From contig NZ_CP117880.1 of the NCBI RefSeq assembly GCF_028736175.1, forward strand, positions 3,410,001-3,474,000: a DNA stretch of 64,000 nucleotides, read 5' to 3'. This DNA comes from Sphingobacterium oryzagri. Lineage in GTDB: Bacteria; Bacteroidota; Bacteroidia; Sphingobacteriales; Sphingobacteriaceae. The notes under the pieces were generated by a model, which saw only the letters and a program-made list of their open reading frames with translations, was not told the DNA's origin and did no database searches. How positions within the stretch are numbered: the stretch's first letter is position 1; every line of letters begins with the position of its first letter. The translations under genes were made by a program, and so were the position numbers. Below, one piece after another: positions 52,525-64,000 of this stretch.

Positions 52525-54156
52525 ATGAAAAAAAGAAACAAAAACCACATAAATTTGGTTCAGCAGCTGATTATTATCATACTCTTAAGTGTATTTGCCG
52601 GCTGCACAAAGAATTTCGAGAATTTAAATACAAATCCCGCTGGGGTTACCGATGAACAGGCTAATGCTGATTTTGCACTTATCGCCTCGTTTCTGGCGCA
52701 AGCGCAACGTGATATCATCCCGGAAGATGTGGGGGAGTATCAACTTGCCAACAATTTATCTAGTGATGCATACGGGGGATACTTCGCCGCGCAAGCGCCA
52801 TTCGTGGGTAACGCGAACAATTTAACATACAGTTTAGTTCCTGGATGGTATTCAGCAATATGGGTAGATCGATATATTAAAGCTATGAATCCGCTTTATC
52901 GCGTCGCACAATTGAGCCGACAGAACGAACAATTGCAAGATATCTTTGCTTTTTCGCTTGTTTTGAAAGTTGCTGCTATGCACCGCACCGCCGAAAAGGT
53001 TGGACCAATCATCTATAGCCAATATAATATGCCTAATTCAAACGGGCAAATTGAATACGATTCGCAGGAGGATGTCTATAACAACTTCTTTTCGGATTTA
53101 AATACGGCAACGACAATTTTGCAAACGTTGCAGGGGCAGGCTATTTCTTCAGCAATGAGTCGCTCCGACTTGGCTTATAGCGGAAATAATTACCAACGCT
53201 GGCTCAAGTTTGCCAATACGCTACGTCTGCGCCTGGCATTACGGATTGCTTATATTTCCCCGGCAGTAGCCAAAACGGAAGGCGAAAAAGCATTAAATCC
53301 ACAAAACGGAGGCTTATTGGAAGAAAACGCAGACAACTGCACGATAGCGCTCAGCGTAGACCATCCGCTAAATATTATTACCAGCTCCTGGAGCGATACC
53401 AGGATGGCAGCACCGCTCGAATCATTTCTTAGCGGTTACAACGACCCACGCTTAGCTAGACATTTTCTACCGGCTACCGATCCGGCCGTTCTCGGGCAAT
53501 TTAAGGGTATACGATCAGGTATCAACATCGACGCTAAAAATCGGTATGATGGCTATTCCAGATTGATCGCGCAACCACAACGCATGCAATTAATGGTTGC
53601 TTCCGAAAGTTGGTTTTTACGCGCAGAAGCAGCACTTCGCGGATGGAACAACGCAGGCAATGCACAAGTAAATTATGAAACGGGCATCAGAAGGTCATTT
53701 GAGATGTACAATCTTAGCGCCCAAGCCACAGCTTATCTTCAAAATTCAACACTTACGCCGAGACCTTACACCGATCCAAAATCCGTTACAGCGCAACAAA
53801 ATGATATTGCCATAGGATCACCGTACCTGAGCACAATTACTATTGCCTGGGATGAAAGTGCGACAACTAACAGAAAATTAGAACGCATCATTACGCAAAA
53901 ATGGCTAGCTATCTTCCCGGATGGCGATGAGGCCTGGACAGAATATCGCAGAACGGGATATCCGATTTTGTTTCCGGTGGTTGTTAATTATAGCGGCGGT
54001 GCCATACCGACCAACCCGGGTGTTCGCCGGTTTCCGTATCCGGAAAGAGAGTACAACAGTAACAGTACCGCCGTAGCCGCCGCCATACAATTGCTTGGCG
54101 GTCCAGATAATGGCGGAACCCGACTTTGGTGGGACGTAATCGATAAATCGCTTTAA
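52525..54156 (+). CDS. SusD/RagB-family nutrient-binding lipoprotein
   Basis: A 543-residue surface lipoprotein (lipobox VFAGC, C27). The mature start KNFENLNTNPAGVTDEQ is typical of the SusD_2-like subfamily, which is all-helical with TPR elements. Later ESWFLRAEAALRGW and LERIITQKWLAIFPDGDEAW are the usual C-terminal SusD blocks. It forms the lid of the SusC transporter encoded just upstream. A strong terminator follows at 54168-54214, so the operon probably ends here with just these two genes. Confidence 0.92.
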   Translation: MKKRNKNHINLVQQLIIIILLSVFAGCTKNFENLNTNPAGVTDEQANADFALIASFLAQAQRDIIPEDVGEYQLANNLSSDAYGGYFAAQAPFVGNANNLTYSLVPGWYSAIWVDRYIKAMNPLYRVAQLSRQNEQLQDIFAFSLVLKVAAMHRTAEKVGPIIYSQYNMPNSNGQIEYDSQEDVYNNFFSDLNTATTILQTLQGQAISSAMSRSDLAYSGNNYQRWLKFANTLRLRLALRIAYISPAVAKTEGEKALNPQNGGLLEENADNCTIALSVDHPLNIITSSWSDTRMAAPLESFLSGYNDPRLARHFLPATDPAVLGQFKGIRSGINIDAKNRYDGYSRLIAQPQRMQLMVASESWFLRAEAALRGWNNAGNAQVNYETGIRRSFEMYNLSAQATAYLQNSTLTPRPYTDPKSVTAQQNDIAIGSPYLSTITIAWDESATTNRKLERIITQKWLAIFPDGDEAWTEYRRTGYPILFPVVVNYSGGAIPTNPGVRRFPYPEREYNSNSTAVAAAIQLLGGPDNGGTRLWWDVIDKSL

Positions 54157-54167
54157 GATGCTTATCT

Positions 54168-54214
54168 AAAATATAGACGAACCGACGTGCAAGCAGCAGG
54201 TTCGTCTATATTTT
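54168..54214 (+). terminator. Terminator of the SusC/SusD operon
   Basis: A perfect 16-bp stem with arms at 54168-54183 and 54199-54214; the 3' arm ends in TATATTTT. It is 12 bases after the SusD stop. Confidence 0.85.
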
Positions 54215-54470
54215 CAACGAGCTCTCCACCTATTTTCTCCTAACAAATCGGAGCGTGCGTTGCCTTGCAAATAATGGCAGGTCGCTTTCTGGCACATGAA
54301 AATCCTGTTAAGGGGGTAAAAGGATTTTTTGTTTTGCAATAAATAGCGTTCTCCCTTTGGATTTTTTATATTTTTTTACATATTTGCGCAGCGAGGGATC
54401 CATATTTTTAAAGAAATAGTGATCAAATTCGTGTAATAACCCAATATAAAACGATAGTGATATCACCATT
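54215..54470. other. Noncoding stretch upstream of tRNA-Pro
   Basis: About 255 bases without a gene. A short minus-strand open frame (54308-54529) overlaps the tRNA and is not credible. The promoter of the tRNA must lie here, but no clear element is seen. Confidence 0.4.
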
Positions 54471-54544
54471 CGGGATGTAGCGTAGCCCGGTATCGCGCCA
54501 GCATGGGGTGCTGGAGGTCGTCGGTTCAAATCCGGCCATCCCGA
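54471..54544 (+). tRNA. tRNA-Pro (anticodon GGG)
   Basis: 74 bases fold as a tRNA. The acceptor arms are CGGGATG and CATCCCG; the anticodon stem is CCAGC/GCTGG with loop ATGGGGT, giving anticodon GGG. The T-arm has GTTCAAATC. The discriminator base is A and the 3' CCA is not encoded. A terminator follows at 54563-54592. Confidence 0.93.
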
Positions 54545-54562
54545 CTTGGAATTTTACGAAAG

Positions 54563-54592
54563 AAGCCTATCCGAGTCTAGGATGGGCTTTTC
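54563..54592 (+). terminator. Terminator of tRNA-Pro
   Basis: AAGCCTATCC (54563-54572) pairs with GGATGGGCTT (54580-54589) with one wobble, followed by TTCT. Confidence 0.7.
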
Positions 54593-54681
54593 TGATCTAA
54601 TATATTCCTGAATATATTTTCAAACCTATTAAATTTTCCTTATGTTTAAATAAATTATAAACACATACAAAACCTCCTGCT

Positions 54682-55533
54682 ATGAAAAACTATTTGCTAC
54701 TGCTCTTTACGCTTACTTGTTTCAACCACGCTGTCGGTCAGGATAAAGCCATCGCTGAAGTACATTATGTTTTCAAACATATTAATGATACGGGTAAAAG
54801 AGACGTTCCGCAGAAAGATAATGTCGTTAGCTATCTGGGAGAAAACAGCTACTATTATACTAGCCGGCATGATCAACTTATGCAAAAGGATATCGAGCTC
54901 CAGAAATCGTTAGCGGGATTTGCCGGAAATTTACAGATCACAATTAATAGCACGCCCATTTTAGAACATTATATTATCCATCCCGCAGCGAAAAAAACGA
55001 AGAAGATACAAGGTATCAGTTCGACGTTTGACGCCTACTTACTAGACGACACGTACCAAAGTCAGACCTGGGATATCGAGCCTGATGAAAAACAAATCGG
55101 AAATTATAATTGTCAAAAGGCTACAACCAACTTCGCTGGTAGGCATTATACTGCATGGTTTACGACAGAGCTTCCGTTTCCGTTCGGACCTTGGAAGCTA
55201 CATGGATTACCTGGGTTGATCTTAGAGGCAAGTGATGACAAACTGGAGGTCGTATTTGAATATGCAGGTTTTGATAAACTATCTTCTCCGAAGCCCATCG
55301 TCGTGCCAGATTTTGTGCTCGTTTCTACACCGGCAACGTTTAACAAATTACGCAAGGCTTTCCAAGACAATCCGCAAGCATATTATGCCTCACTACACGC
55401 GGCTGGCAAAATGGATAGATTCAATCAGTTCTACGGCATCGATTATAGTACGATGCAAATTGATTTTAACACTTCTGATTATAAGCCTTCCGAAAGCAAC
55501 AACAATCCGATAGAGTTGGTTGAAAAAAAATAA
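54682..55533 (+). CDS. GLPGLI-family secreted protein
   Basis: A 283-residue protein with a signal peptide (ending HAVGQ). It contains the family hallmark HGLPGLILEASD at about 173-184, preceded by YTAWFTTELPFPFGPWKL, and TWDIEPDEKQIGNYNCQKATTNFAGR near 133-158. This family is common in Bacteroidota and its function is unknown. It is a single-gene unit, convergent with the 88-residue gene at 55624; they share a bidirectional hairpin. Confidence 0.9.
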   Translation: MKNYLLLLFTLTCFNHAVGQDKAIAEVHYVFKHINDTGKRDVPQKDNVVSYLGENSYYYTSRHDQLMQKDIELQKSLAGFAGNLQITINSTPILEHYIIHPAAKKTKKIQGISSTFDAYLLDDTYQSQTWDIEPDEKQIGNYNCQKATTNFAGRHYTAWFTTELPFPFGPWKLHGLPGLILEASDDKLEVVFEYAGFDKLSSPKPIVVPDFVLVSTPATFNKLRKAFQDNPQAYYASLHAAGKMDRFNQFYGIDYSTMQIDFNTSDYKPSESNNNPIELVEKK

Positions 55534-55580
55534 AAATGCGATTAGCTTGCGGTTAATAGTTTGCTACGAAGGTAGCCATC

Positions 55581-55624
55581 ATCAAACAAATAGGCAGAAC
55601 GTCTGCTCTGCCTATTTATTTGAT
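55581..55624. terminator. Bidirectional terminator hairpin
   Basis: AAATAGGCAGA (55588-55598) with TCTGCCTATTT (55607-55617) form a perfect 11-bp stem. It extends outwards to ATCAA/TTGAT with one mismatch, so it can reach 18 bp. It serves the GLPGLI gene (plus) and the 88-residue gene (minus). Confidence 0.75.
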
Positions 55625-55890
55625 TAAAAATCTACTTCTATCAGCGACTTTAGTGGAATAAGTACACCACTTTTTATTTGAATATATTTTTCCGTCAATG
55701 ACCACACCGTAGTCTCGATACGCTTCGGCCCATCTTCTGTTTGGAAAACTATTGTAGTTTTCGATTTAAACTCATTCCCTAGTCTTTGCGCCGACAATAA
55801 TTTATCATGCAACGAATTGGTCTTATCTTCTGCAGCAGGAATAATTTTATATGCTGCAATGTGCTCCTTTTCTATAATCTGTCCAATCAT
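55624..55890 (-). CDS. Small soluble protein, unknown function
   Basis: 88 residues without signal peptide (MIGQIIEKEHIAAYKIIPAAEDKTNSLHDK). The second half TTIVFQTEDGPKRIETTVWSLTEKYIQIKSGVLIPLKSLIEVDF is a beta-strand pattern that I associate with small conserved proteins of this phylum. They have no known function. It starts with ATG, ends next to a good terminator and is divergent from the thioesterase gene, which supports a real gene. Confidence 0.65.
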   Translation of the reverse strand: MIGQIIEKEHIAAYKIIPAAEDKTNSLHDKLLSAQRLGNEFKSKTTIVFQTEDGPKRIETTVWSLTEKYIQIKSGVLIPLKSLIEVDF

Positions 55891-56023
55891 ATCACAAAAT
55901 TTGGTAATAAATAAAACAACCTAAAATCGCTCGTTCTTTGACTAAATATAATTATTCGTCTTTTATTTTTTATAAACAAGCACAAATTATTTAAATTATT
56001 ACATATTTTATGACAATTATCTT

Positions 56024-56758
56024 ATGCAGACAGCAATTTATTCAAATACGTACAAACTGAATTTTACACAGTGTTATGCCAACGGTCAATTAAAGTATAG
56101 TGAATTAAGTAATTTATTACAGCTTTGTGCATCAGACCATGCCGAATTGTTGGGATTCGGCTACCGCGAGATGGCAAAAAATAGCCAATCATGGGTACTT
56201 AGTCGCGTACGCATCGAAATAGCAAGTTTACCTCGTTTTATGCAAACAATTACCATAAAAACTTGGGTACAGGATTTCCTTGGCAACCGATCCATACGAA
56301 ATTTTGAAGTCTATCTAGCAGAAAAAAAGATTATTGGGGCTACAAGTTTCTGGGCTGTTTTTAATGTGCAGGAGCGTAAGTCTGAAAATCTTGCAGTAAA
56401 GATCGATCCGTCCATAATTCTACCAGAGAAAGCCGCTACGGCAAATTCGTTTAGGCGCATCGAGTTAGATCAAACGCTCGATCAGTATATCAACTATGTG
56501 CCCAAACTATCCGATCTCGACATCGTCAATCACGTAAATAATGTCAAATATACGGATTGGTGTCTTGACTCCTTACCCGCAAATATAGTACTAAACGAAA
56601 CATTTAAAACAATTGATATAAATTACCTGAAAGAATTAACACTGGGGCAGGCCATCAAAATAATGCAGCATATCGATGCTGATACGATCAATTTCAGTAT
56701 CACGCGTGAAAATAAGCCTGTATTGGATCAAGCTGAATTCTTGGGGAGCATTAAATAA
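56024..56758 (+). CDS. Acyl-ACP thioesterase, 3' end replaced by an insertion sequence
   Basis: A 244-residue cytosolic hot-dog enzyme of the bacterial acyl-ACP thioesterase family. There are two hot-dog units (about 5-135 and 150-240). The second contains LSDLDIVNHVNNVKYTDWCLD, whose Asn/His pattern is the usual catalytic block. It hydrolyses acyl-ACP or acyl-CoA to free fatty acid. The last 11 codons (from LDQAEFLG) are not original: they lie in the left inverted repeat of the insertion sequence that starts at 56725. Before the insertion the protein read on from PV as FVMQIGR and stopped (TAG at 58181), giving about 240 residues. Because only the very C-terminus is changed, the enzyme may still work. 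Confidence 0.87.
   Translation: MQTAIYSNTYKLNFTQCYANGQLKYSELSNLLQLCASDHAELLGFGYREMAKNSQSWVLSRVRIEIASLPRFMQTITIKTWVQDFLGNRSIRNFEVYLAEKKIIGATSFWAVFNVQERKSENLAVKIDPSIILPEKAATANSFRRIELDQTLDQYINYVPKLSDLDIVNHVNNVKYTDWCLDSLPANIVLNETFKTIDINYLKELTLGQAIKIMQHIDADTINFSITRENKPVLDQAEFLGSIK
56725..56748 (+). repeat. Left terminal inverted repeat of the insertion sequence
   Basis: 24 bases identical to the reverse complement of 58130-58153. It also encodes the present C-terminus of the thioesterase. Confidence 0.95.
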
Positions 56759-56791
56759 ATTCTTAGTTTAGCACTTTTAAAATATACTACT

Positions 56792-57145
56792 TTGCAAGAC
56801 GCTGAACGTAAACTACTGGCTTTATTGATGCCCGAAGGGCTGTTGGATTATTTCGATATTATGGATGTTAGACAGGTAAACAAGGAACTCCATATTCATC
56901 TGGAGGAAAAGAACCTTGTTCCTGCCGGTTATCAAGATAGTAAACTGGCCTCCAAAGGCTTTATGCCCGTTTCGCAAATCAAAGACTTTCCCATTCGTGG
57001 TCAGAAAGTTACCTTGCATATCAAACGAAGAAGATGGACCGTGCTAGATACCCAACAGATCATTACCAGAGATTGGGATCTTGCTTACAAAGGTGCTCGG
57101 ATGACTACGGAATTCGGGCTTTTTTTAAAGGGGATATTTGGATAA
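56792..57145 (+). CDS. Transposase N-terminal region protein (ISAon1 type)
   Basis: 117 residues read from a TTG at 56792 (MQDAERKLLALLMPEGLLDYFDIMDV). It is the DNA-binding N-terminal part that in ISAon1-type elements is encoded by a separate frame. It contains the block KRRRWTVLDTQQIITRDWDLAYKGARMTTEFGLFLKG. It overlaps the main transposase frame by eight bases. No ATG is available at the beginning of the frame. Confidence 0.8.
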   Translation: MQDAERKLLALLMPEGLLDYFDIMDVRQVNKELHIHLEEKNLVPAGYQDSKLASKGFMPVSQIKDFPIRGQKVTLHIKRRRWTVLDTQQIITRDWDLAYKGARMTTEFGLFLKGIFG

Positions 57146-58121
57146 CTATCCTATCAGTGCCCATCTTTTGGCACTGCTGTTTCAGTTGGATGGCAAACAG
57201 CTTCAGGATCAGTACAAAAACCATTTAAGCGACTTTCATGATTGGGATCAGAAACCTCATGCAGAACAGTGGACGGTATTTACAGGAAACATATCCGAAC
57301 GGCTCAGTATCGACGAGACCAGTTTCAGCAATGGTGAACTGTATACGATCGTAAGCAGCAAGACTGCCAAGGGAAAGAAAGGAACCATCCTGGCCACGAT
57401 TAAAGGAACAAAAGCAGAAGATATCATCGCGGTATTGGAGCGTATCCCGCTTAAGCTGAGGAACAAAGTCCGGGAAGTAACAATGGATATGGCTCCCAAT
57501 ATGGCCAAGGCTATTCGCAGGTGTTTTATGAATGCCCGAAGGGTCATTGACAGATTTCATGTGCAGAAACTTGTTTACGATGCTGTTCAGGAACTTCGTA
57601 TAAAGTATCGTTGGGAAGTGTTGGATGAGGAAAGTAAACAGATCGCCAGCGCACGTAAAAAAGGTATTCTCTATGATCCTGAAGTACTACCTAATGGTGA
57701 TACAATCAAACAGTTACTGGCAAGATCAAGATATTTGTTATTCAAACATCCTTCCAATTGGACTGTAAGTCAAAAGCACCGCGCGGAGCTATTATTTCTG
57801 CGATTTCCCTTATTAAAAAAGGCATATGGTCTTGGGATGGCATTAGGAGACATCTTCAACAAATGCAAGGATAAGCAGCTGGCTTTTACCAAGCTTGGCC
57901 TATGGCACAATCAAGTAGAAAATTCTGGTATACCATCTTTTGAGAGCGTTGCCCGATCGATAGCTGCACACCATACCGATATACTCCACTATTTCGACAA
58001 CAGAAGTACCAATGCTTCAGCGGAGTCTTTTAATGCCAAATTAAAGGCGTTTAGAAGTCTATTTCGTGGCGTAAGGGATACACCATTTTTTCTGTACAGG
58101 GTGATGAAATTATATGCTTAA
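57138..58121 (+). CDS. ISL3-type DDE transposase (ISAon1 type)
   Basis: 327 residues. IDETSFSNGELYTIVSS carries the first catalytic Asp. MDMAPNMAKAIRRCFMNARRVIDRFHVQKL carries the second with the typical DRFHV box. NRSTNASAESFNAKLKAFRSLFRGVRD carries the catalytic Glu (ESFN). The frame is offset from the upstream one and opens with TTG inside its last eight bases, so it is translated by reinitiation or an unusual frameshift. The gene appears intact. Confidence 0.88.
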   Translation: MDNYPISAHLLALLFQLDGKQLQDQYKNHLSDFHDWDQKPHAEQWTVFTGNISERLSIDETSFSNGELYTIVSSKTAKGKKGTILATIKGTKAEDIIAVLERIPLKLRNKVREVTMDMAPNMAKAIRRCFMNARRVIDRFHVQKLVYDAVQELRIKYRWEVLDEESKQIASARKKGILYDPEVLPNGDTIKQLLARSRYLLFKHPSNWTVSQKHRAELLFLRFPLLKKAYGLGMALGDIFNKCKDKQLAFTKLGLWHNQVENSGIPSFESVARSIAAHHTDILHYFDNRSTNASAESFNAKLKAFRSLFRGVRDTPFFLYRVMKLYA

Positions 58122-58129
58122 AATTATCT

Positions 58130-58153
58130 CTCCCCAAGAATTCAGCTTGATCC
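58130..58153 (+). repeat. Right terminal inverted repeat of the insertion sequence
   Basis: Reverse complement of the left repeat, 24 of 24 bases. It is directly followed by the second copy of the target duplication CCTGTATT and by the orphaned native end of the thioesterase gene. Confidence 0.95.
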
Positions 58154-58161
58154 CCTGTATT

Positions 58162-58183
58162 CGTTATGCAGATTGGAAGGTAG
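58162..58183 (+). pseudogene. Displaced native 3' end of the thioesterase gene
   Basis: Joined to the target duplication CCTGTATT in the thioesterase frame, this sequence completes PV-FVMQIGR followed by TAG. It is the original C-terminus separated from the gene by the insertion sequence. Confidence 0.8.
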
Positions 58184-58188
58184 TGAGT

Positions 58189-58210
58189 ATTGCGTATTGC
58201 GTATTGCGTA
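58189..58210 (+). repeat. Short 7-base tandem repeat
   Basis: TATTGCG is repeated three times, with a partial fourth unit, just after the displaced thioesterase end. It may be a replication-slippage array. Confidence 0.6.
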
Positions 58211-58298
58211 ATGAGCTGGGCTTTGTAGTTTGACGTTGGATTGTAGACTATAGCATTGTTTACTTATATACACATACCTATGTGGCTATAAACAACAA

Positions 58299-58326
58299 AA
58301 GCTCGTCATCTTTCGATAACGAGCTT
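58299..58326 (-). terminator. Terminator of the rRNA operon
   Basis: AAGCTCGT (58299-58306) pairs with ACGAGCTT (58319-58326). The minus-strand tail is TTGTTGTTT. It is just downstream of the 5S gene. Confidence 0.75.
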
Positions 58327-58336
58327 CGTTTTAAAT

Positions 58337-58443
58337 TAGGCGCCGACCTACTCTCCCACCTGTTACGGCAATACCATCGGCTCTGGCGGGCTTGACTTCT
58401 CTGTTCGGAATGGGAAGAGGTAGACACCGCCGATATAGGCACC
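58337..58443 (-). rRNA. rrf: 5S ribosomal RNA
   Basis: The reverse complement reads GGTGCCTATATCGGCGGTG, with the typical CCCATTCCGAACAGAGAAGT loop and the end GGTGGGAGAGTAGGTCGGCGCC. Terminal bases pair. Ends are approximate to a few bases. Confidence 0.9.
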
Positions 58444-58448
58444 TGAAT

Positions 58449-58530
58449 ATCTTTAGTTAGATCGTAGTACTTAGATAATAGTACTTAGACGAATCTAAAT
58501 ACTAACTACTACATACTACCATACTTAATA
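58449..58530. repeat. Degenerate copy of the rRNA-spacer repeat between 5S and 23S
   Basis: It shares ATCGTAGTACTTAGAT and ACTACATACTA with the three copies in the 23S-16S spacer, in the same order, but is otherwise eroded. Confidence 0.45.
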
Positions 58531-58537
58531 TGACATG

Positions 58538-58570
58538 CATTGAAAGAAAGAAAAAGAAGGAAGACAACAA
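58538..58570 (-). other. Downstream strand of the 23S processing stem
   Basis: ATTGAAAGAAAGAAAAAGAAGG and the following AAGACAAC are complementary to 61553-61585 on the other side of 23S, with small bulges. This is the expected RNase III processing stem. Confidence 0.6.
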
Positions 58571-58580
58571 CAATCTACCG

Positions 58581-61465
<2,885 letters not shown>

Positions 61466-61552
61466 CGCTCATATACTCCTTTTGCTAAGTATATGGCTGC
61501 CTTTGTCCTAATAATTACCAAATATTACTATCTAATAACACTCGGACTGCTG

Positions 61553-61585
61553 TTGTCTTCTCTTGTGTTTTCTTTCTTTCAATAT
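61553..61585 (-). other. Upstream strand of the 23S processing stem
   Basis: GTTGTCTTCTC...TTTTCTTTCTTTCAAT is complementary to 58538-58570 beyond the other end of 23S. Confidence 0.6.
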
Positions 61586-61685
61586 GTCAAAGAACTCTTT
61601 TTTCAAAGTAAAAAGTCAAAATTCAAAAGTCTAAAACCTTACAGGTCTTTTTATTTTTTACTTTTTAATTTTTACTTCGAAGATG

Positions 61686-61759
61686 TGGAGAATAACGGAT
61701 TCGAACCGTTGACCCCCTGCGTGCAAGGCAGGTGCTCTAGCCAGCTGAGCTAATTCCCC
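61686..61759 (-). tRNA. tRNA-Ala (anticodon TGC)
   Basis: 74 bases on the minus strand: GGGGAATTAGCTCAGC ... CTTGCACGCAG, anticodon TGC, ... TTCGAATCCGTTATTCTCCA. It lies between 23S and tRNA-Ile as usual for such operons. Confidence 0.95.
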
Positions 61760-61769
61760 TCTTTTGTTT

Positions 61770-61854
61770 TAGTAGTTAGTAATTAGATCGTAGTACCTAG
61801 ATCCTGCTGGCGAACCAGACTAATCTATATACGACATACTATCTACTAAGTACT
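61770..61854 (-). repeat. rRNA-spacer repeat copy 1
   Basis: About 85 bases between tRNA-Ala and tRNA-Ile. Outer arms related to TAGTAGTTAG and CTATCTACTAAGTACT surround the tip CTGG CGAA CCAG, which in the RNA reads CUGG UUCG CCAG, a UUCG tetraloop hairpin. Confidence 0.65.
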
Positions 61855-61859
61855 ATCCG

Positions 61860-61933
61860 TAGTCCCGAGCAGATTTGAACTGCTGACCCCTACATTATCA
61901 GTGTAGTGCTCTAACCAACTGAGCTACGGGACT
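61860..61933 (-). tRNA. tRNA-Ile (anticodon GAT)
   Basis: 74 bases on the minus strand, AGTCCCGTAGCTCAGTTGG ... CTGATAATG, anticodon GAT, ... AAATCTGCTCGGGACTA. The acceptor stem AGTCCCG/CGGGACT is perfect. Confidence 0.95.
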
Positions 61934-61989
61934 AGCTTATCTTTCTCTCTCGGTAACCACAGCCCTTAAGGGGTGGGTACTTTCTTCTT

Positions 61990-62079
61990 AGATATTAGTA
62001 GTTAGATACTAGTAATTAGAATCTTTTTGGCGATCGATATCGCCCTGATCTGTATACTACATACTATCTACTAAATACT
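61990..62079 (-). repeat. rRNA-spacer repeat copy 2
   Basis: Same arms as copy 1 (GATATTAGTAGTTAG ... CTATCTACTAAATACT). The tip is replaced by a different perfect stem GGCGAT CGAT ATCGCC at 62029-62044. Pairing is kept while sequence differs. Confidence 0.65.
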
Positions 62080-62084
62080 CTACT

Positions 62085-62169
62085 AGATATTAGTAGTTAG
62101 ATAATCGTACTTCGAATCTTTCTGGCGAACCAGTCTGATCTATATACTACATACTATCTACTAAATACT
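62085..62169 (-). repeat. rRNA-spacer repeat copy 3
   Basis: Tandem to copy 2, with the tip CTGG CGAA CCAG (62122-62133) as in copy 1 and the same arms. It ends about 52 bases before the 3' end of 16S. Confidence 0.65.
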
Positions 62170-62175
62170 TTTCTT

Positions 62176-62203
62176 AACGATCATGATGTGGCGCAACGAG
62201 TGT
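62176..62203 (-). other. Downstream strand of the 16S processing stem
   Basis: AACGATCATGATGTGGCGC and the following AACGAGTGTC are complementary, with a few mismatches, to 63868-63894 beyond the 5' end of 16S, forming the expected precursor stem. Confidence 0.6.
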
Positions 62204-62218
62204 CAATAAGGACACTCT

Positions 62219-63749
<1,531 letters not shown>

Positions 63750-64000
63750 ATAATGAATTGTTCGATACCAGGCTATTTACTAATAAATAACCGGAATCGT
63801 TTTTTGTTATATCTTACGATCCGAATTGACAGGTTGATTTCTTGTTATTGTATAACTTTCATCTTCCGACTACTCGTTACGCTACATGATCATCTTTCTT
63901 AAAGAACTTTCCTCGCCGCCGCGTCGCGCTTTGGCCTTTTATATGTCTTACCACCTGCGTGGCTTGAGCTATCTTGTTGTTTCCCTCCGTTTCGTTGGGA
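63750..64000 (-). other. Leader of the rRNA operon
   Basis: The transcribed leader upstream of 16S, without a gene. It contains the partner strand of the 16S processing stem (63868-63894). The promoter is not identified and may be outside the window. Confidence 0.6.

Larger units (their letters stand above)
56717..58161 (+). mobile_element. Complete ISL3-type (ISAon1-like) insertion sequence with target duplication
   Basis: The element itself is 56725-58153 (1429 bases). Its terminal inverted repeats, 56725-56748 and 58130-58153, are identical over 24 bases; the left one begins GGATCAAG and ends TTGGGGAG. The direct repeat CCTGTATT at 56717-56724 and 58154-58161 is an 8-bp target duplication, the size typical of ISL3-family elements. 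It carries two transposase frames in the same direction. Perfect ends and duplication indicate a recent insertion into the thioesterase gene. Confidence 0.95.

Noticed and set aside
54308..54529. Minus-strand 73-residue frame
   Set aside because: It overlaps the tRNA-Pro gene on the opposite strand; the Lys- and Pro-rich sequence does not resemble a family.
57119..57131. Programmed -1 frameshift at the T7-A3-G run of the insertion sequence
   Set aside because: The second transposase frame is in the +1 (or -2) position and has a TAA at 57126-57128, so a -1 slip at this run cannot join the two frames.

Overview
The window looks like a chromosomal segment of a Bacteroidota bacterium, most likely a Sphingobacteriaceae member close to Sphingobacterium. 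I infer this from a SusC/SusD pair, several TonB-dependent receptors, GLPGLI-family, DUF4876 and DUF5690 proteins, LytS/LytTR regulation, TAnnTTTG-type promoters and the overall gene style. The assignment comes from gene content, not from a database match. The last 5.7 kb is a complete ribosomal RNA operon on the minus strand (16S, tRNA-Ile, tRNA-Ala, 23S, 5S).

Layout. 1-5.5 kb (minus): a D-threonine-aldolase/D-serine-dehydratase-like PLP enzyme, a GH29 fucosidase, a GH20 hexosaminidase and the start of a GntP-family permease. 5.7-8 kb: a small secreted protein, a Crp-like regulator and a short SDR. 8.1-11.5 kb (plus): pstS-pstC-pstA-pstB, with every junction overlapping by exactly 11 bases. 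11.5-13.6 kb: four copies of a roughly 75-base element that ends in a conserved UCCCC-loop hairpin and T tract; a small lipoprotein gene lies between copies 3 and 4. This candidate small-RNA array is the strongest undescribed signal in the window. 14-20.6 kb: a surface-repeat protein, an HTH regulator, a TPR-LytS-LytTR operon and housekeeping genes. 21-25 kb: lplA, an omptin-like barrel and two tandem astacin-like lipoprotein proteases. 26-33.5 kb: an MscS channel, then a putative copper-uptake operon (Cys-rich membrane protein, YtkA-like lipoprotein, TonB receptor with a CxxxM motif, MbnP-like protein, MbnH/MauG-like di-heme enzyme). 33.7-42.2 kb: a MITE-like element, two paralogous barrels, and a second TonB receptor operon (DUF4876, DUF6850, di-heme peroxidase).

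42.8-48.4 kb is a candidate aminophosphonate-catabolism island. It has an XRE-cupin regulator, a phosphonatase-like HAD hydrolase, a TIGR03364-type FAD oxidase, a DUF5690 transporter and a class III aminotransferase-fold enzyme. A similar palindromic motif lies upstream of both of its catabolic transcription units. 49.4-54.2 kb is a SusC/SusD pair without nearby enzymes. It is followed by tRNA-Pro, a GLPGLI protein and an acyl-ACP thioesterase whose last codons are replaced by a complete ISL3-type insertion sequence (24-bp perfect inverted repeats, 8-bp perfect target duplication).

Taken together the segment is rich in nutrient acquisition: phosphate (Pst), probably aminophosphonates, copper, another TonB-dependent ligand, and glycans. 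Functional statements rest on family recognition by reading; no database search was run.
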